64,000 nucleotides of DNA from an uncultured Butyricicoccus sp. (GCA_934532985.1 CAKTAV010000006.1:57903-121902); one strand, 5' to 3'. Shown: positions 49,482-57,547, numbered from the stretch's first letter. A program made the numbers and translations. The notes: generated by a model from the letters alone, not told the origin.

Positions 49482-50113
49482 AGCTCGAACTGGATATCAA
49501 TGAAGTTCTGCGCTATATGGGACACGGCGGAAATGACTCGATAATTGTGGAAACGGCGCAGGCAGCAATTGACTCTCTGCTGAACGTCGTGCAGCCGCGC
49601 TACCATTATGTCCGTCTGCCGCTCTCCGCGATGGAGCTGCCCGGGCTGGACATCCGTCGTCATCTCGCCGGATGCGACGGCATGTATCTAATGTGCGCCA
49701 CATTGGGCGCAGCGGTGGATCGCGAGATTCGGCGTGCCGAACGCAGCAGCATGCTCCGCGCGTTGGCACTGGATGCCGCCGCCGGAGACGCAGTGGAAAA
49801 GCTATGTGACGCGGCGCAGGACAAAATATTTCAGAAAGAAACCGCTGACGGGCGTTATATCACCGGTCGTTTTTCCCCCGGCTATGGCGATTTGCCGCTG
49901 ACCGTACAGCCCGATCTGCTGCGTCTATGCGATGCGCCGCGAAAAATCGGTCTATCCCTCACGCAATCCGGAATTTTAGTTCCGCGCAAATCCGTCACCG
50001 CCATTCTCGGTACGTCATCCGTGCCGGTAGAAGGAAAAAAACGCGGCTGCGGCTCATGCAGCATGACCGCCGACTGCCCGTTTCGTAAGAAAGGAATCAC
50101 CTGTGGATCTTAA
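49478..50113 (+). CDS. MetH reactivation (AdoMet-binding) domain as a separate protein
   Basis: 211 residues. Corresponds to the 'vitamin B12-dependent methionine synthase activation domain', which re-methylates oxidised cobalamin with SAM. YVRLPLSAMELPGLDIRRHLAGCDGMYLMCATLGAAVDREI and the conserved TGRFSPGYGDLPLTVQ then IGLSLTQSGILVPRKSVTAILG support this. A C-terminal cysteine set (CGSCSMTADCPFRKKGITC) is seen in clostridial members. It sits between metF and metH, overlapping both, so it replaces the C-terminal domain missing from MetH. Confidence 0.88.
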   Translation: MKLELDINEVLRYMGHGGNDSIIVETAQAAIDSLLNVVQPRYHYVRLPLSAMELPGLDIRRHLAGCDGMYLMCATLGAAVDREIRRAERSSMLRALALDAAAGDAVEKLCDAAQDKIFQKETADGRYITGRFSPGYGDLPLTVQPDLLRLCDAPRKIGLSLTQSGILVPRKSVTAILGTSSVPVEGKKRGCGSCSMTADCPFRKKGITCGS

Positions 50114-52472
50114 ACAATATATTCAATCCAACTTTTTATTTCTGGACGGCGGCATGGGTACCATGCTGCAAAAGGCCGGCATGGAGGCCGGCACCCTGCC
50201 GGAGCTGCTCAACCTGAGCGATCCGGAGCTGATTACCTCCATCCAGCGTCAGTATGTCGAAGCAGGCACGGATATGATTTTGTCATGCACCTTTGGAGCC
50301 AACGAACACAAGCTGGAGGGCTCCGGACACACGGTAGAGGAAATCATCCCCGCCGCCGTCGCCAACGCCCGTGCGGCACATCCGCGCTTTGTCGGACTGG
50401 ATATCGGCCCGATTGGCGAGCTTCTCGCCCCGACCGGTACGCTCTCATTCGATGCCGCCTACGATATTTTCGCCCGCCAGATTCGCTGCGGCGCACAGGC
50501 CGGTGTGGACGCGATCTATATCGAGACCATGACCGATCTGCTGGAAACCAAGGCTGCCGTGCTCGCCGCCCGCGAAAACTGCGACCTTCCGGTCTTTGCG
50601 ACGATGACCTATGAGGCCAGCGGCAGAACCTTCCTCGGCGTCCCGCCGGAGGCGACTGCCATCACACTGGAAGGCCTCGGTGCCTCCGCCATCGGCATCA
50701 ACTGCTCACTTGGCCCGGACGACATTCTTCCGATTGCCAAGCGCATGGAGGCATGTACGTCCATTCCGCTGATCATCAAGGCCAACGCCGGTCTGCCGGA
50801 CACGTCCTCCGACGTGCTGAAATACAATATCACCGCCGAAGAATTCGCCGAGTCGTACAAGGCGTACTTTGACCTCGGCTTTTCCGTGTTTGGCGGCTGC
50901 TGCGGCACGGATCCGGACTTTATCCGTGCCATCCGCCGCGTCGCGGAGGAGCGCACATTCCGTCTGCCGACGCCAAAGCATATCTCTGCGCTGTGCTCCG
51001 GTACGCGTTATGTCCCGTCAGACGGTGTCCGCGTCATCGGCGAGCGCATCAACCCGACGGGCAAAAAGCGCTTTCAGGCGGCTCTGCGTGAGCACAATCT
51101 GGACTACATCATCGACCAAGGTATGCAGCAGGCGGATGCCGGTGCGCATATTCTGGACGTCAACGTCGGTCTTCCGGGTATCGACGAAAAGGCCACCATG
51201 CTGGAGGTCACAAAGGAGCTGCAAAGCCTGATTGACCTGCCGCTTCAGCTGGATTCCAACATCGCGGATGTTCTGGAATCCTCCCTGCGCTGCTACAACG
51301 GCGTACCGATGATCAACTCGGTCAACGGCGAGGAGCAGAGCCTGAATTCGATTCTCCCGTTGGTCGCCAAATACGGTACGATGGTTGTCGGTCTGACGCT
51401 GGACGAAAACGGCATTCCGGATTCTGTTGACGGACGCGTCGCGATTGCGCGCCGCATTGTCGAGCGCGCCGCCGAATATGGAATTCCGCCGTATCACATC
51501 GCTATCGACTGTCTGACGCTGACGGTTTCCTCGGAACCGGCGGGCGCAATGCAGACACTGGAAGCCCTGCGCCGCGTCAAGCAGGAGCTGGGCGTCAAGA
51601 CCTGCCTCGGCGTCTCCAACATCTCGTTTGGTCTGCCGCAGCGCATCAAGGTTAACTCGCACTTCCTTGCCCTCGCGATGCATGAGGGTCTGGATTTCCC
51701 GATCATTAATCCGAATCTGCCCGAAATGATGCAGGCCGTAGATGTTCACAATCTGCTGCATCAGCAGGATCCGGGCTGCGTCAACTACATTGAAAAGTAC
51801 GCCGTTCCAGTCGAAGCCCCGGCTGCTTCTGCGACCGGAGAGGACAAGGGCATGGATATCGGCACGGCGGTGCTCAAGGGCCTCGGCGAAGAGTGCGCCG
51901 CGGCAACACGTCGTCTGCTCGAAACCGTCGCCCCGCTGGATGTCGTCTCGCAGCACCTGATTCCGTCGCTGGACGTCGTTGGCGAGCTGTTTGAACAGAA
52001 CAAAATCTTCCTGCCACAGCTCATTCGCTCGGCAGAGGCCGCAAGCTTCGGCTTTGACGTCGTGCGCAACAGCTTTGCGCAGAGCGGCGATACCCAGCCG
52101 TCCTCGGATTCCGTTATTCTCGCCACGGTCAAGGGCGACATTCATGACATTGGCAAGAACATTGTCAAGGTTGTCATGGAAAACTACGGCTATCATATGA
52201 TTGACCTCGGACGCGATGTCCCGCCAGAAAAAATCGTCGAGACCGCCATGCAGCAAGACATCAAGCTGGTCGGTCTGAGCGCCCTGATGACCACCACGCT
52301 CGGTGCGATGGCGGAAACCATTCAGGCGCTGCATGAGGCGGGCTACACCGGCAAAGTCATGGTCGGCGGCGCGGTACTGACGCCGGAATACGCCGAGTCC
52401 ATCGGCGCGGACTTCTACTGCCGCGATGCAAAGGCGTCCGTCGATGCCGCGCGTGCGGTATTTGGACACTAA
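50103..52472 (+). CDS. metH: Cobalamin-dependent methionine synthase without activation domain
   Basis: 789 residues from a GTG (AAAGGA seven bases before). Homocysteine domain (1-290, LFLDGGMGTMLQ and zinc cysteines in NCSL and FGGCCGTD), methyl-THF pterin domain (about 315-560, ERINPTGKKRFQAAL, LDVNVGLPGIDEKATM), a cap/helical segment (about 600-670) and the B12 domain (about 680-789) with KGDIHDIGKNIVKVVMENYGY, the lower axial DxHxxG. It ends there, so the reactivation domain is supplied by the preceding gene. Makes methionine from homocysteine. Confidence 0.96.
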   Translation: MDLKQYIQSNFLFLDGGMGTMLQKAGMEAGTLPELLNLSDPELITSIQRQYVEAGTDMILSCTFGANEHKLEGSGHTVEEIIPAAVANARAAHPRFVGLDIGPIGELLAPTGTLSFDAAYDIFARQIRCGAQAGVDAIYIETMTDLLETKAAVLAARENCDLPVFATMTYEASGRTFLGVPPEATAITLEGLGASAIGINCSLGPDDILPIAKRMEACTSIPLIIKANAGLPDTSSDVLKYNITAEEFAESYKAYFDLGFSVFGGCCGTDPDFIRAIRRVAEERTFRLPTPKHISALCSGTRYVPSDGVRVIGERINPTGKKRFQAALREHNLDYIIDQGMQQADAGAHILDVNVGLPGIDEKATMLEVTKELQSLIDLPLQLDSNIADVLESSLRCYNGVPMINSVNGEEQSLNSILPLVAKYGTMVVGLTLDENGIPDSVDGRVAIARRIVERAAEYGIPPYHIAIDCLTLTVSSEPAGAMQTLEALRRVKQELGVKTCLGVSNISFGLPQRIKVNSHFLALAMHEGLDFPIINPNLPEMMQAVDVHNLLHQQDPGCVNYIEKYAVPVEAPAASATGEDKGMDIGTAVLKGLGEECAAATRRLLETVAPLDVVSQHLIPSLDVVGELFEQNKIFLPQLIRSAEAASFGFDVVRNSFAQSGDTQPSSDSVILATVKGDIHDIGKNIVKVVMENYGYHMIDLGRDVPPEKIVETAMQQDIKLVGLSALMTTTLGAMAETIQALHEAGYTGKVMVGGAVLTPEYAESIGADFYCRDAKASVDAARAVFGH

Positions 52473-52485
52473 TCTGCGGTTTTCT

Positions 52486-52514
52486 TTGACATTTTGTCCT
52501 GCTTCTGCTATACT
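52486..52514 (+). promoter_or_regulatory. Promoter of the 3D-domain gene
   Basis: TTGACA, 17-bp spacer, TATACT. A short TCTGCCC...GGGCAGA hairpin lies in the leader at about 52543-52561. Confidence 0.8.
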
Positions 52515-52585
52515 GCAAATAAGTATAGAAAAGAATACCCATTCTGCCCGCTGTGGGCAGATGACAATAGAAAGGACATATTGAC

Positions 52586-53245
52586 ATGCAGCTTTGTTTT
52601 CACAAAATGCTTCGCGCCACTGTCTTGACCGCGCTCACCACGGCAGCGCTGATGACCAGCGCCTTTGCCTCCTCGGCGTATAAAACGACCGCAATGGTCT
52701 ATCTCCGCCAGAGTCCGAGCGTTTCGGCAAACACCGTCAAGATTGTCAAGTCCGGCGCGAAGGTTCAGTCAGTTCGCACCTCCAAGGACGGCGATTGGAT
52801 GAAGGTTACTTACGGCTCCAAAGAGGGCTATATCTACAAGAAATTTCTTCGTCAGGTGACCACACCGACCATTGAGACCGACGGCAGCATCAGCGCTCCG
52901 ACCGGAACGAGTGCATTGATTCCTTCCTCGAATCTCCGCTCGGATTCCCTGTCGGGTACGAATCTCGGTCAGTTCAAGCTGACGTTCTACTGCGGCTGCA
53001 CCATCTGCTCGGAGCAATGGGGCACACAGACTGCAACCGGCACGACCGCACAGGAGGGCCGCACAATTGCCGTTGACCCGACGGTCATCCCGTATGGCTC
53101 TAAGGTACATATTGACGGTTTTGGCGACTTTATCGCGGAGGACTGCGGCGGCGCAATCAAGGGCAATCATATTGACATCTATGTTGCCGATCATGATCGC
53201 TGCAACGCACTGGGCGTGCAGTATGCCAATGTCACGGTTAGCTGA
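52586..53245 (+). CDS. Secreted SH3b and 3D-domain cell-wall protein
   Basis: 219 residues. Signal peptide (VLTALTTAALMTSAFA), bacterial SH3 domain (MVYLRQSPSVSANTVKIVKSGAKVQ ... MKVTYGSKEGYIYKKFL), Ser/Thr linker, and a C-terminal 3D domain with FYCGCTICSEQWG, TIAVDPTVIPYGSKVHI and the aspartates of IAEDCGG and HIDIYVADHD. 3D domains are lytic-transglycosylase-like; SH3b binds peptidoglycan. Likely a wall-remodelling enzyme. Confidence 0.9.
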   Translation: MQLCFHKMLRATVLTALTTAALMTSAFASSAYKTTAMVYLRQSPSVSANTVKIVKSGAKVQSVRTSKDGDWMKVTYGSKEGYIYKKFLRQVTTPTIETDGSISAPTGTSALIPSSNLRSDSLSGTNLGQFKLTFYCGCTICSEQWGTQTATGTTAQEGRTIAVDPTVIPYGSKVHIDGFGDFIAEDCGGAIKGNHIDIYVADHDRCNALGVQYANVTVS

Positions 53246-53260
53246 CAATCCGTAAGAAAT

Positions 53261-53295
53261 ATCCCGCTGTTCTTCGGAGCGGCGGGATTTATTCT
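53261..53295 (+). terminator. Terminator of the 3D-domain gene
   Basis: ATCCCGC, 14-base loop, GCGGGAT followed by TTATTCT; a modest stem. Confidence 0.55.
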
Positions 53296-53320
53296 GATAA
53301 CAAAAGAAAGGACTCTCTCT

Positions 53321-53704
53321 ATGAAATGCCCCTATTGTGGATTTGACAACGACAATGACGCCAACTACTGCCAGGGCTGCGGCAGCCGTGTGGCGGGTCA
53401 GAAAACGGCGCAGAATAGTGCCGCATCCAATTGGAACACCGCTTCGCACGATACGCCCAATTTCTTTGTAAACGGACAGGATTACACACCACTTGGTATG
53501 TGGAGCTACTTTGCCTATCAGATTCTGTTCGCCATTCCGATTGTCGGCTTTATCTTCCTGTGCATCTTCTCGTTCGGCGGCACGAAGAATGTCAACCTAC
53601 GCAATTTTGCCCGTTCGTATTTCTGCGTATTGATTATCGCGCTGGTGATAATCTTTGCCCTCGTCTCCTGTGTCGGCGTCGCCAATATTGGGCTGTACGG
53701 TTGA
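53321..53704 (+). CDS. Zinc-ribbon membrane protein
   Basis: 127 residues. An N-terminal zinc ribbon CPYCGFDNDNDANYCQGCG (paired CxxC) is followed by a polar linker and two membrane segments (YFAYQILFAIPIVGFIFLCIFSFGG and SYFCVLIIALVIIFALVSCV). This layout is frequent in Firmicutes. Function unknown. AGAAAGGA precedes the ATG; a terminator follows. Confidence 0.8.
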   Translation: MKCPYCGFDNDNDANYCQGCGSRVAGQKTAQNSAASNWNTASHDTPNFFVNGQDYTPLGMWSYFAYQILFAIPIVGFIFLCIFSFGGTKNVNLRNFARSYFCVLIIALVIIFALVSCVGVANIGLYG

Positions 53705-53722
53705 ATTTTTCCAGAATAGCAC

Positions 53723-53763
53723 GACCCCTCCTCCTGTTTTCACAGCGAAGAGGGGTCATTTTC
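53723..53763 (+). terminator. Terminator of the zinc-ribbon gene
   Basis: GACCCCT...AGGGGTC with an inner partial pair, followed by ATTTTC. Confidence 0.65.
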
Positions 53764-53925
53764 TGCTTTTCAATTTACTTATTTATTTCTTTTCATCCAG
53801 CAAGACAACACCCTGCGGCGGGTTCTTGTTAATATAAAGCCAACTTTAGGCCAAGCACAAATTCCCTTTCCAAACACATCGTTTTGTGGTATTCTCTATC
53901 TATATCAACAGTAGGAGGAATCAAT

Positions 53926-54111
53926 ATGGAAAAAATGATACCCTATGAGAAGCTCTCCAAAAAGAAGCAGCGAGAGTACAACGCACGCCGCCGGAATACC
54001 TGGGGCAGCCTGAACCCCGTCACACGCAGACCGGCAAATCCCAAAGCATATAACCGCCAGAAGGCTCGGAAGAGAAATTTTGATGATTTCCCACCGAGCC
54101 TTCTTTTTTGA
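53926..54111 (+). CDS. Small very basic protein
   Basis: 61 residues, not recognised. ATG chosen because of AGGAGG seven bases before. It is strongly basic (KKKQREYNARRRNTW, RPANPKAYNRQKARKRN) and could bind nucleic acid. Its last dozen codons lie inside the terminator hairpin (54059-54110), so the C-terminal FDDFPPSLLF segment is encoded by the stem and T-run. Confidence 0.55.
   Translation: MEKMIPYEKLSKKKQREYNARRRNTWGSLNPVTRRPANPKAYNRQKARKRNFDDFPPSLLF
54059..54110 (+). terminator. Terminator overlapping the end of the basic-protein gene
   Basis: AGAAGGCTCGG and CCGAGCCTTCT, long loop, followed by T6. Confidence 0.7.
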
Positions 54112-54140
54112 GTTTGTACACGTTATTTTTCTTATATCCG

Positions 54141-54314
54141 CTAAAAATATTTTTTGTCACACAAAAAACAAACATATCCATTGTGATATGACCAATACGC
54201 TTCCATCTTTCTTCCGCAATACTTACATTCATACTTTTTTCCTGAACTTCCGCATCCCGAAAGCATTGTCATAGTCAATGTAAGCAATGTAAGTAAACAC
54301 ATTATTTTTTTCAT
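54141..54314 (-). CDS. 57-residue zinc-ribbon lipoprotein
   Basis: AAAGGAAAAG and ATG at 54314. The protein starts MKKIMCLLTLLTLTMTM and continues into the lipobox LSGC at cysteine 21, then GSSGKK. The mature 37 residues contain two Cys-x2-Cys pairs, CKYC (30-33) and CFLC (49-52), a minimal zinc ribbon on the cell surface. Family unknown. It is the last of four tightly packed short genes, its ribosome binding site overlapping the end of the previous one. A competing frame (from 54232) reads through the poly-T without lipobox or cysteine pairs and is not preferred. Confidence 0.65.
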   Translation of the reverse strand: MKKIMCLLTLLTLTMTMLSGCGSSGKKYECKYCGRKMEAYWSYHNGYVCFLCDKKYF

Positions 54315-54327
54315 AAATACTTTTCCT

Positions 54328-54426
54328 TTATAATAAAGATAATACGCCTCCTGCTACAAATAATAGCAAAACAATCTTACAGAAGTCACCGAAACCATTG
54401 GGTTCTTTAATGCTTATTATAATCAC
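54328..54426 (-). CDS. 32-residue single-membrane-segment peptide (candidate)
   Basis: GTG start overlapping the end of the upstream membrane-protein gene; no separate good ribosome binding site, so translation would rely on coupling. It begins with a polar part (SIKEPNGFGDFCK) and ends with a hydrophobic stretch (IVLLLFVAGGVLSLL), the same plan as the 31-residue peptide at the head of the operon. Seen in frame without stops but short, so moderate to low confidence. Confidence 0.4.
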   Translation of the reverse strand: MIIISIKEPNGFGDFCKIVLLLFVAGGVLSLL

Positions 54427-54769
54427 CCCTTATAATCAACCAATATATAAGACCGCCACATACATACGCCAAAATATCCCATGGGTCTGTAATTGTATTC
54501 GGTCTGAATAGCGGTGTTATGTATTCCCAAAAGAATCCACAACTCGTCATCAACAATACTACGTGCCATAACTTAGTCATTCTTCTGTGATAATGTTCAG
54601 ATACAAGACCACAATATGCCATGAACGTTATCCCGCCCATAGTATCATTAAAATAACAAGTCATAAACCATTTCACCCCATAAATAGGGATCTTATTCTT
54701 AATACATTGGTTGATAATATAAAGTACAATAGTAACAGATATTAGAAGAATATTCTTCCTTTTCGCCAT
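54407..54769 (-). CDS. Four-segment membrane protein, VanZ-like topology
   Basis: 120 residues, four hydrophobic segments (residues about 7-24, 36-53, 66-84, 97-114). The last reads DPWDILAYVCGGLIYWLII, which recalls VanZ-like proteins, but I cannot assign the family. AT-rich relative to the chromosome. Its ATG overlaps the TAA of the upstream 31-residue gene (TAATG) with no own ribosome binding site, so the two are coupled. Confidence 0.65.
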   Translation of the reverse strand: MAKRKNILLISVTIVLYIINQCIKNKIPIYGVKWFMTCYFNDTMGGITFMAYCGLVSEHYHRRMTKLWHVVLLMTSCGFFWEYITPLFRPNTITDPWDILAYVCGGLIYWLIIRGDYNKH

Positions 54770-54864
54770 TAACCAATTACGGCAAAGATTATGAGTGCAA
54801 CCAATACCGCTCCAACCATGCCCCAGAATCCTAATCCTCCGCCGCCTTTTCCGTTATTTGCCAT
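54769..54864 (-). CDS. 31-residue glycine-rich membrane peptide
   Basis: AGGAGG and eight bases before the ATG at 54864. It begins MANNGKGGGGLGFWG and ends with a single hydrophobic helix (MVGAVLVALIIFAVIG). Polar Gly-rich head and one membrane span resemble small toxins, bacteriocin-like peptides or membrane microproteins; none can be chosen from sequence. First gene after a strong promoter, coupled to the four-segment membrane protein. Confidence 0.65.
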   Translation of the reverse strand: MANNGKGGGGLGFWGMVGAVLVALIIFAVIG

Positions 54865-54939
54865 ATTCTTTTCCTCCTTTGTCTTCCAATTAAATACTAC
54901 TACAAGTATCAAAATACATCTTGCCTGATTTACTTTTTA

Positions 54940-55027
54940 AGTATACCACTGTATCAACACGTTTTCAATACAAATTTTCCGTATTAGTGTATTTTGTTAC
55001 ACCAATACGGAAACGCTAATTGATACA
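54940..55027. promoter_or_regulatory. Promoter and operator region between the microprotein operon and the XRE gene
   Basis: Minus-strand promoter TTGAAA (54963-54968), 17-bp spacer, TATACT (54940-54945). A 13-bp-arm inverted repeat CCGTATTAGTGTA / TACACCAATACGG with one mismatch and 6-base centre spans 54979-55010. An outer pair TGTATCAA (54950-54957) and TTGATACA (55020-55027) is also inverted. Such paired sites are expected for the divergent XRE repressor. Confidence 0.65.
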
Positions 55028-55061
55028 CTACCAGTGAAAGTAGGTGGTACAGTTGGTGAAT

Positions 55062-55337
55062 ATGGGAGATAAATTACGTTCTCTTAGAACCGAGAAGAAA
55101 TTAACACAAAAGCAAGTAGCAGATAGAATAGGATTAGCCATAAGCGCTGTATCTTCCTATGAATCCGGCTATCGTTATCCTTCATATGAAACGTTGATAA
55201 AGTTAGCTCGCATATTCCATGTGTCTACAGATTATCTCTTAGGGATTACTGATAAGAGAAATGTCGATGTAACGGGGCTTGATGATGAATCCGTGCAGGT
55301 AGTTTCACACTTAGTAGAATTACTGCGCGAAAAATAG
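55062..55337 (+). CDS. XRE family repressor
   Basis: 91 residues from the ATG at 55062 (a TTG nine bases upstream is possible). Cro/C1-type helix-turn-helix: LRSLRTEKKLTQKQVADRIGLAISAVSSYESGYRYPSYETLIKLARIFHVSTDYLLGITD, then a short acidic tail. Divergent from the microprotein operon and flanked by strong inverted repeats, so it probably controls it. Confidence 0.88.
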   Translation: MGDKLRSLRTEKKLTQKQVADRIGLAISAVSSYESGYRYPSYETLIKLARIFHVSTDYLLGITDKRNVDVTGLDDESVQVVSHLVELLREK

Positions 55338-55890
55338 GATATAATTGCTCAAGCCAATCCCCTCAGCCGCCTCCGGCGTTAGCTCCCTTGCATCAAGTGC
55401 GTTGCGATATTATAAGATATACTCTGAGAATAGACGGTCGCCAATTTCGGTCTAACTCTCTATGCACAAGGTAAATACCCTCTGCAAATCTTTTGAGAGA
55501 GCGAAGCGAACGGCCAGATTTGCTAGGGTCGATACGCTAGGCCATCGCTCGCACTTTCCCTTATGTAGTGGTTGCAAGATAATATACCAGCTCTCCCTAC
55601 AGGCAGCTGGGAAAGGTGTCGGGAGCGCCGCCGCTCCTGACTGGTTTTCTTTTCGTCCGTTTTCTTTTGGCAGCAAAAGAAAATGGACTTCTCTTACCAA
55701 CAGCTACAGCAAAACGAACAAGCAAATAAAGCGTAAATGTAATGGACGGGAAACCCGTCCACTACGAAATAATTATTCACTGTTGTAATTTACGATAAAA
55801 TTGTCAAAGGGTCTGTTGCAAAATAAAAACTGCAACAGACCCTAATAAAGTTTAACTATTTTTTAGACGCATTTATATTTACACTTTATA
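55338..55890. other. Intergenic stretch with dispersed-element likeness, no supported gene
   Basis: Holds the second CCCCTCAG...AGCTCCCTT element (55357-55400), a TGGACGGG-AAA-CCCGTCCA hairpin (about 55742-55762), and a segment rich in TTTTCTTTT and its complement (55635-55690) similar to repeated intergenic DNA in related genomes. A 108-codon frame crosses it but has no ribosome binding site and appears non-coding. Confidence 0.5.
55808..55843. repeat. Dispersed hairpin GTCTG(Y)TGCA, copy 2
   Basis: AGGGTCTGTTGCA and TGCAACAGACCCT, 10-base A-rich loop; lies 48 bases past the end of the MATE gene and may end its transcript. See copy 1 at 46208. Confidence 0.6.
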
Positions 55891-57237
55891 TTACTCCTGT
55901 GCGGACATCCGCTTAGAAATCCACACAAAATAGAGATATGCAAACACAGACGTGACAATCTCGGTCATCCAGAACGCATGCCACACACCGGTTACGCCGA
56001 GGATACGGCTCAGCGCAAACGCCATCGGAATAATCACCAGAACATAGCGGCACATCGAGATAATCAGCGACGGGATGCCTTTTCCCAGACCCTCCAGCGC
56101 GCCGGTCGCCGTGACGGACACGGAAGAAACGACAAAGCCCGCACACAGAATATGCAGCGCCTCTGCGCCCTTGGCAATCGTGTCATGGTTTTCCGTAAAC
56201 ATGCCGATCAGCTGCGGCGCAAACGCCAGACAGAGCACAGTTCCAATCACCATAATACCCGCCACAATCATCAGCGCGGTGTAGAAAATTTTCTGCACGC
56301 GCTGATATTCTTTTGCGCCGTAATTGTATCCGATAATCGGGCGCATTCCCTGTACCACGCCGTTAGCGGGCAGATACAAAAACGTTTGCAGCTTATAGTA
56401 GATGCCGAGGACAAACACATAGCTCTGGGAAAACCCGCCCAGAATGACATTCAGCGCCGAAATCAGCAGCGACGGCAGCGCCATATTCAGTCCGCCCGGA
56501 ATGCCGACGAGATACAGCCGCTTGCAAATGCTTCGCTCCAGCCGCATGGATCTCCACCGGAACTTTACCGGTATCGGACGGAACGCATAACACCAGAGAT
56601 AACACAGCAGGCTGATGGTCTGACCCAAGCCGGTCGCGAGCGCCGCGCCGCGAATGCCCATCTGCGGGAATGGGCCCAAGCCAAAAATCAGCACCGGATC
56701 GAGTACGATATTCACGACAAAGCCCGCCATCATGCACACCATGGTTGTCGTCATGCGCCCGACCGCCTGAAAGGTCTTTTCAAACACCAGCTGCCACGCA
56801 ATAACGACGGAGAACAAAAATGCAATATTGGAATACTGCACACCCAGACCAATGATCTCGCTGTTCGACGTAAATAGCTGTAAAAACGGGCGCATACTCG
56901 CGATACACAAAATCATCAAAAAGATGCCGTGGAATGTCGAGAGCAGCATACCCTGACTGGCGGATTTTTCCGCCAAGTCCTCTTCCCTCGCGCCGAGAAA
57001 ATAGGCGATTGCCGCGTTGACGCCAATGCCAAAGCCGATCATCGCCGAGTTAATCAGGTTTTGTATCGGAAACACCAGTGACAGCGCCGTCATGGCGTTC
57101 TCGCTGATCTTCGCGACAAAAAAGCTGTCCACGATATTGTACATGGAATTGACCAGCATGGAAACCACCATCGGCAGTGACATTTTCGTAATCAGAGGGA
57201 AGATTTTTTTCTCCTTCATATATGTTTGGTTCATCAT
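55891..57237 (-). CDS. MATE family exporter
   Basis: 448 residues, twelve membrane segments, MATE fold (LPMVVSMLVNSMYNIVDSFFVAKISENAMTALSLVFP in repeat 1; PSLLISALNVILGGFSQSYVFVLGIYYKLQTFLYLPANGVVQGMRPIIGYNYGA in repeat 2). AAGGAG precedes the ATG. Distinct in sequence from the MATE proteins at 9.9 and 60.4 kb. The leader contains an intrinsic terminator, so expression probably depends on antitermination. Substrate unknown. Confidence 0.9.
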   Translation of the reverse strand: MMNQTYMKEKKIFPLITKMSLPMVVSMLVNSMYNIVDSFFVAKISENAMTALSLVFPIQNLINSAMIGFGIGVNAAIAYFLGAREEDLAEKSASQGMLLSTFHGIFLMILCIASMRPFLQLFTSNSEIIGLGVQYSNIAFLFSVVIAWQLVFEKTFQAVGRMTTTMVCMMAGFVVNIVLDPVLIFGLGPFPQMGIRGAALATGLGQTISLLCYLWCYAFRPIPVKFRWRSMRLERSICKRLYLVGIPGGLNMALPSLLISALNVILGGFSQSYVFVLGIYYKLQTFLYLPANGVVQGMRPIIGYNYGAKEYQRVQKIFYTALMIVAGIMVIGTVLCLAFAPQLIGMFTENHDTIAKGAEALHILCAGFVVSSVSVTATGALEGLGKGIPSLIISMCRYVLVIIPMAFALSRILGVTGVWHAFWMTEIVTSVFAYLYFVWISKRMSAQE

Positions 57238-57269
57238 ATCGCTCCTTCTTCTGCCTGTTTTATTCCAAC

Positions 57270-57301
57270 AAAAAAGTCACACCCACATACATGGGTGTGA
57301 C
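57270..57301 (-). terminator. Leader terminator (attenuator) before the MATE gene
   Basis: On the minus strand a perfect 10-bp stem GTCACACCCA and its complement, 6-base loop, followed by T6, only 32 bases before the MATE ATG and within its leader. GTGTGA about 30 bases earlier could pair with TCACAC of the first arm and form an antiterminator. No aptamer of known type fits the 60 bases available. Confidence 0.7.
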
Positions 57302-57349
57302 GAAAACAGCAGTTTAATCAGAAAAATTCACACAAATTTTCTGGAATGT

Positions 57350-57378
57350 ATTATAGCATATGCTCTCTGCTTTTACAA
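57350..57378 (-). promoter_or_regulatory. Promoter of the MATE gene at 55891
   Basis: Minus strand TTGTAA, 17-bp spacer, TATAAT; start near 57343. Confidence 0.7.
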
Positions 57379-57547
57379 TCCGTCTGTGCAGAAATATTAT
57401 TCTGTATGCCGCGCTGTTTCGTAAACGCTTGTTTCCCCTGCATTTCATTTTGAATCCAAAACGTCAGAAATGTTCGGAACTTCCTTGTATTTTTTCTCCA
57501 CTCCACTGCTTACGCAATTTTTTCTTAAAAGTTTTCCTCAGATGCCC

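Noticed and set aside
51018..52469. 483-codon frame opposite metH
   Set aside because: Antisense shadow without initiation signal.
54020..54232. 70-codon minus-strand frame overlapping the zinc-ribbon lipoprotein
   Set aside because: The alternative frame at 54141-54314 has a ribosome binding site, lipobox and two CxxC pairs; the 70-codon frame has none.
55462..55788. 108-codon frame in intergenic DNA
   Set aside because: No ribosome binding site, crosses hairpins and repeat-like sequence; looks non-coding.
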